Positions 14,382-15,626 of a stretch of 15,626 bases of DNA are shown here, in pieces; the stretch's first letter is position 1; the number at the start of each line of letters is the position of its first letter. This DNA is from Candidatus Sulfotelmatobacter sp. (GTDB lineage: Bacteria; Acidobacteriota; Terriglobia; Terriglobales; SbA1), in NCBI GenBank assembly GCA_030151135.1, contig JASLEQ010000759.1, positions 1 through 15,626 on the forward strand, written 5' to 3'. The notes beneath the pieces are model-generated. The model was not told the DNA's origin. It ran no database searches and saw only the letters and a program-made list of their open reading frames with translations. The position numbers and the translations under genes were made by a program.

Positions 14382-14396
14382 TGACACAAAGTGTCA
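14382..14396. promoter_or_regulatory. 15-bp perfect inverted repeat TGACAC-AAA-GTGTCA
   Basis: TGACAC (14382-14387) and GTGTCA (14391-14396) flank AAA, 30 bp after the stop of the Met-rich gene. The symmetry and size suit a dimeric regulator site; it is short for a terminator and no T-run follows. No regulator gene lies beside it. Confidence 0.35.
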
Positions 14397-14509
14397 GGTT
14401 CGCCCGCCGCGTCTGTCTCCACGCTCAACAAAACAAACTTTACTTGTTCGCCGCTCTGCAGCAAATGAAAGCGGTAACTCGTGCTATCCAGCAGTAACTC
14501 TCTTCGTCC

Positions 14510-14713
14510 AATAAAAAGTGGGGAGAGCGAATGCTCGGGGAACTTCTAACGGGCAATCTTCGTAGATCTCCGAAGCGTGATTAGTCCGGCGCAGAGGTGA
14601 CGCCGGACTTCAGAAGATTTGCGGGGTCTGGGGATTTACTCAATCTCGGTTTGGCGGCCCAGGTGAGAAAACCCCCAAGCGGTAGCGCGAGGATTTGGAC
14701 CTTGCGCTGTACC
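14510..14713 (+). ncRNA. Hairpin-rich intergenic stretch, candidate structured RNA or long leader
   Basis: This is part of a 479-bp gap without a gene (14353-14831). Several stems can be drawn: AGTCCGGCG/CGCCGGACT (14583-14591 with 14601-14609, perfect); outer arms CAATCTTC and GAAGATTTG that enclose it; CTTCG/CGAAG as an alternative; GGTTT/AAACC (14648-14652, 14669-14673); and AGCGCGAGG/CCTTGCGCT (14684-14692 with 14700-14708) extended by GGT/ACC. No known riboswitch or housekeeping RNA signature was recognised. Strand is assumed from the downstream gene. It may be a leader of the gene at 14832 or a separate RNA; chance pairing in GC-rich DNA is possible. Confidence 0.3.
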
Positions 14714-14831
14714 CCGGCGCGAGCATTGTAGGCGATTCGTGCGGAAACACAAGTGTTTTCTCGCGCTGTCGCGAACCGGGCCGCCTCAACCGTTTTCTCG
14801 ACGTAATTTCGAGGAAGAAAAAGGAGCAGCC

Positions 14832-15218
14832 ATGAAGTTCGCGACAGCTACGAAATCTGCAGTGATGGGCCTAGCCCTGTTGTTAGCGTCAAGCGCCTTT
14901 GCCGCCAACAAGGCCAATCTGACCCTGAATCATCCGACCACAGTCAACGGCACGCAGTTGAAGGCCGGGGACTACAAACTGGAGTGGGATGGCAGCGGGC
15001 CGGACGTACAACTCAGCATCGTCCAAGGGAAGAATGTAATTGCAAAAGTTCCGGCGAAGGTTGTTGAACTGAACGCCAAAACTCCGAACGACGCTGCCGT
15101 AGTGAAAGCAAATAGCGACGGAACGACATCGCTATCCGAAGCGAGATTTGCCGGCAAGACCTTTAGCCTGAAGATTGGCGAAGGCGACGACGGCATGCAG
15201 TCAGGATCGAGCAAGTAA
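14832..15218 (+). CDS. Small secreted protein of unknown function
   Basis: This 128-residue protein has a clear signal peptide (MKFATATKSAVMGLALLLAS, then SAFAAN with cleavage likely after AFA). The mature part is about 104 residues, beta-rich and without Cys: NKANLTLNHPTTVNGTQLKAGDYKLEW, then a central V-Q-L-S-I-V-Q-G-K-N-V-I-A-K-V strand pair, and a C-terminal FAGKTFSLKIGEG followed by a short polar tail. Small secreted proteins with an L-K-A-G-D-Y-K-L-x-W motif are frequent in acidobacteria, in my recollection; no function is known to me. The ATG at 14832 is chosen because AAGGAG (14821-14826) lies 5 bases before it and an upstream in-frame ATG at 14739 would bury the signal peptide. It is followed by a strong terminator, so it is probably the last gene of its transcript. 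Confidence 0.87.
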   Translation: MKFATATKSAVMGLALLLASSAFAANKANLTLNHPTTVNGTQLKAGDYKLEWDGSGPDVQLSIVQGKNVIAKVPAKVVELNAKTPNDAAVVKANSDGTTSLSEARFAGKTFSLKIGEGDDGMQSGSSK

Positions 15219-15240
15219 GTACTGCCTGAAGAGCAGACAT

Positions 15241-15271
15241 AGGGAGCACATACTGTGCTCCCTTTTATTTT
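15241..15271 (+). terminator. Rho-independent terminator after the small secreted protein gene
   Basis: AGGGAGCACA (15241-15250) pairs perfectly with TGTGCTCCCT (15254-15263) and is followed by TTTATTTTG. A 10-bp stem with a T-rich tail 22 bp after the stop codon is a textbook terminator. Confidence 0.9.
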
Positions 15272-15408
15272 GACTTCCACGCAGCGGCTATCCAGCCTGT
15301 TAGTAGCTCTAGTTTTAAGACCGTGGCTATAAATGATTTGCCGTATTGAAGCGGGTGGATTATAGTTCCGCACGTCGGGATTCCCGACCCTTCCCCAAAG
15401 GAGAATCG

Positions 15409-15626
15409 ATGAAGCGATCAATAGTTGCAGGATTGGTCTGTCTATTCATATTGGAGTTGGTCGGGTTTGCGGGACTAGGAAGTGACAAGACAGCCTATAT
15501 CGGAGGCACTGAAAACCAAATCAAAGAAGGTACCGAGGGTACGTCATCCGAAAAGGACGAGAGGAAGTTGACCTTCGAGTATAAGGACGGCAACCTCGCC
15601 ATTCCTTACGACCAGATCAATGATCT
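15409..15626 (+). CDS. Exported protein of unknown function (partial)
   Basis: The first 72 codons are present and the gene runs off the right edge. The N-terminus (MKRSIVAGLVCLFILELVGF) is a signal peptide or membrane anchor. The following part contains KTAYIGGTENQIKEGTEG, a charged E-K-D-E-R-K segment, LTFEYKDGNLAIPYDQIN: a pattern I associate with short exported proteins in acidobacteria, without known function. The ATG at 15409 has AAAGGAG (15397-15403) 5 bases before it. Upstream, GTCGGG/CCCGAC (15374-15388) forms a small hairpin and TATAAA (15328-15333) is a possible -10 box without a clear -35. The strong terminator at 15241 means it probably has its own promoter. Confidence 0.8.
   Translation, partial: MKRSIVAGLVCLFILELVGFAGLGSDKTAYIGGTENQIKEGTEGTSSEKDERKLTFEYKDGNLAIPYDQIND

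Noticed and set aside
14353..14831. c-di-GMP riboswitch, SRP RNA, RNase P RNA, 6S RNA or tRNA
   Set aside because: GGTAGCG and GGTTCGCCC strings looked suggestive, but the conserved cores (for example GACGCAAAGCC of the c-di-GMP-I class, or the SRP GGAAGGAAGCAGCC loop region) and a tRNA cloverleaf are missing.

Overview
The window looks like an acidobacterial chromosome segment (Terriglobia type). The evidence is inference from content: moderately high GC, many short secreted proteins of families common in that group, SnoaL/DUF4440-type exported proteins, Lys/Ala-rich tails on ribosome-associated proteins, and short palindromic intergenic repeats. No phage, transposase, tRNA, rRNA or CRISPR array was seen.

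Layout. (1) 1-1225, minus strand: the 5' two thirds of accD and an upstream cobO, with the whole gap between them filled by an AT-rich inverted-repeat element. (2) 1679-3334, plus strand: two exported proteins, a DUF4440-like protein and a serine beta-lactamase/LACTB-like hydrolase. (3) 3344-5242, minus strand: rlmH, rsfS, an unlisted 43-codon basic gene, and nadD. (4) 5503-7791, plus strand: a membrane hybrid histidine kinase ending in a receiver and a PilZ domain. (5) 7864-9051, minus strand: a Fic AMP-transferase with a C-terminal winged helix, preceded by a duplicated operator-like palindrome. (6) 9153-11061, minus strand: rplU, rpmA and obgE, with a good promoter and a roughly 195-nt structured leader ahead of rplU. 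(7) 11518-15626: exported or membrane proteins (SnoaL-like, TauE/SafE permease on the minus strand, a DUF1579-like protein, a Met/His-rich protein, a small secreted protein, and a partial secreted protein).

How the genes fit together. rplU-rpmA-obgE and nadD-rsfS-rlmH are commonly neighbours in bacteria, and together they serve ribosome assembly, ribosome silencing and NAD synthesis. Here the two halves lie on the same strand but are separated by the sensor kinase and the Fic gene. The most interesting signals are the duplicated 41-bp operator unit at the fic start, the octamer inverted-repeat element between cobO and accD, a possible internal translation start that would release a free PilZ protein, the rplU leader hairpin, and a hairpin-rich 200-bp stretch before the small secreted protein at 14832.
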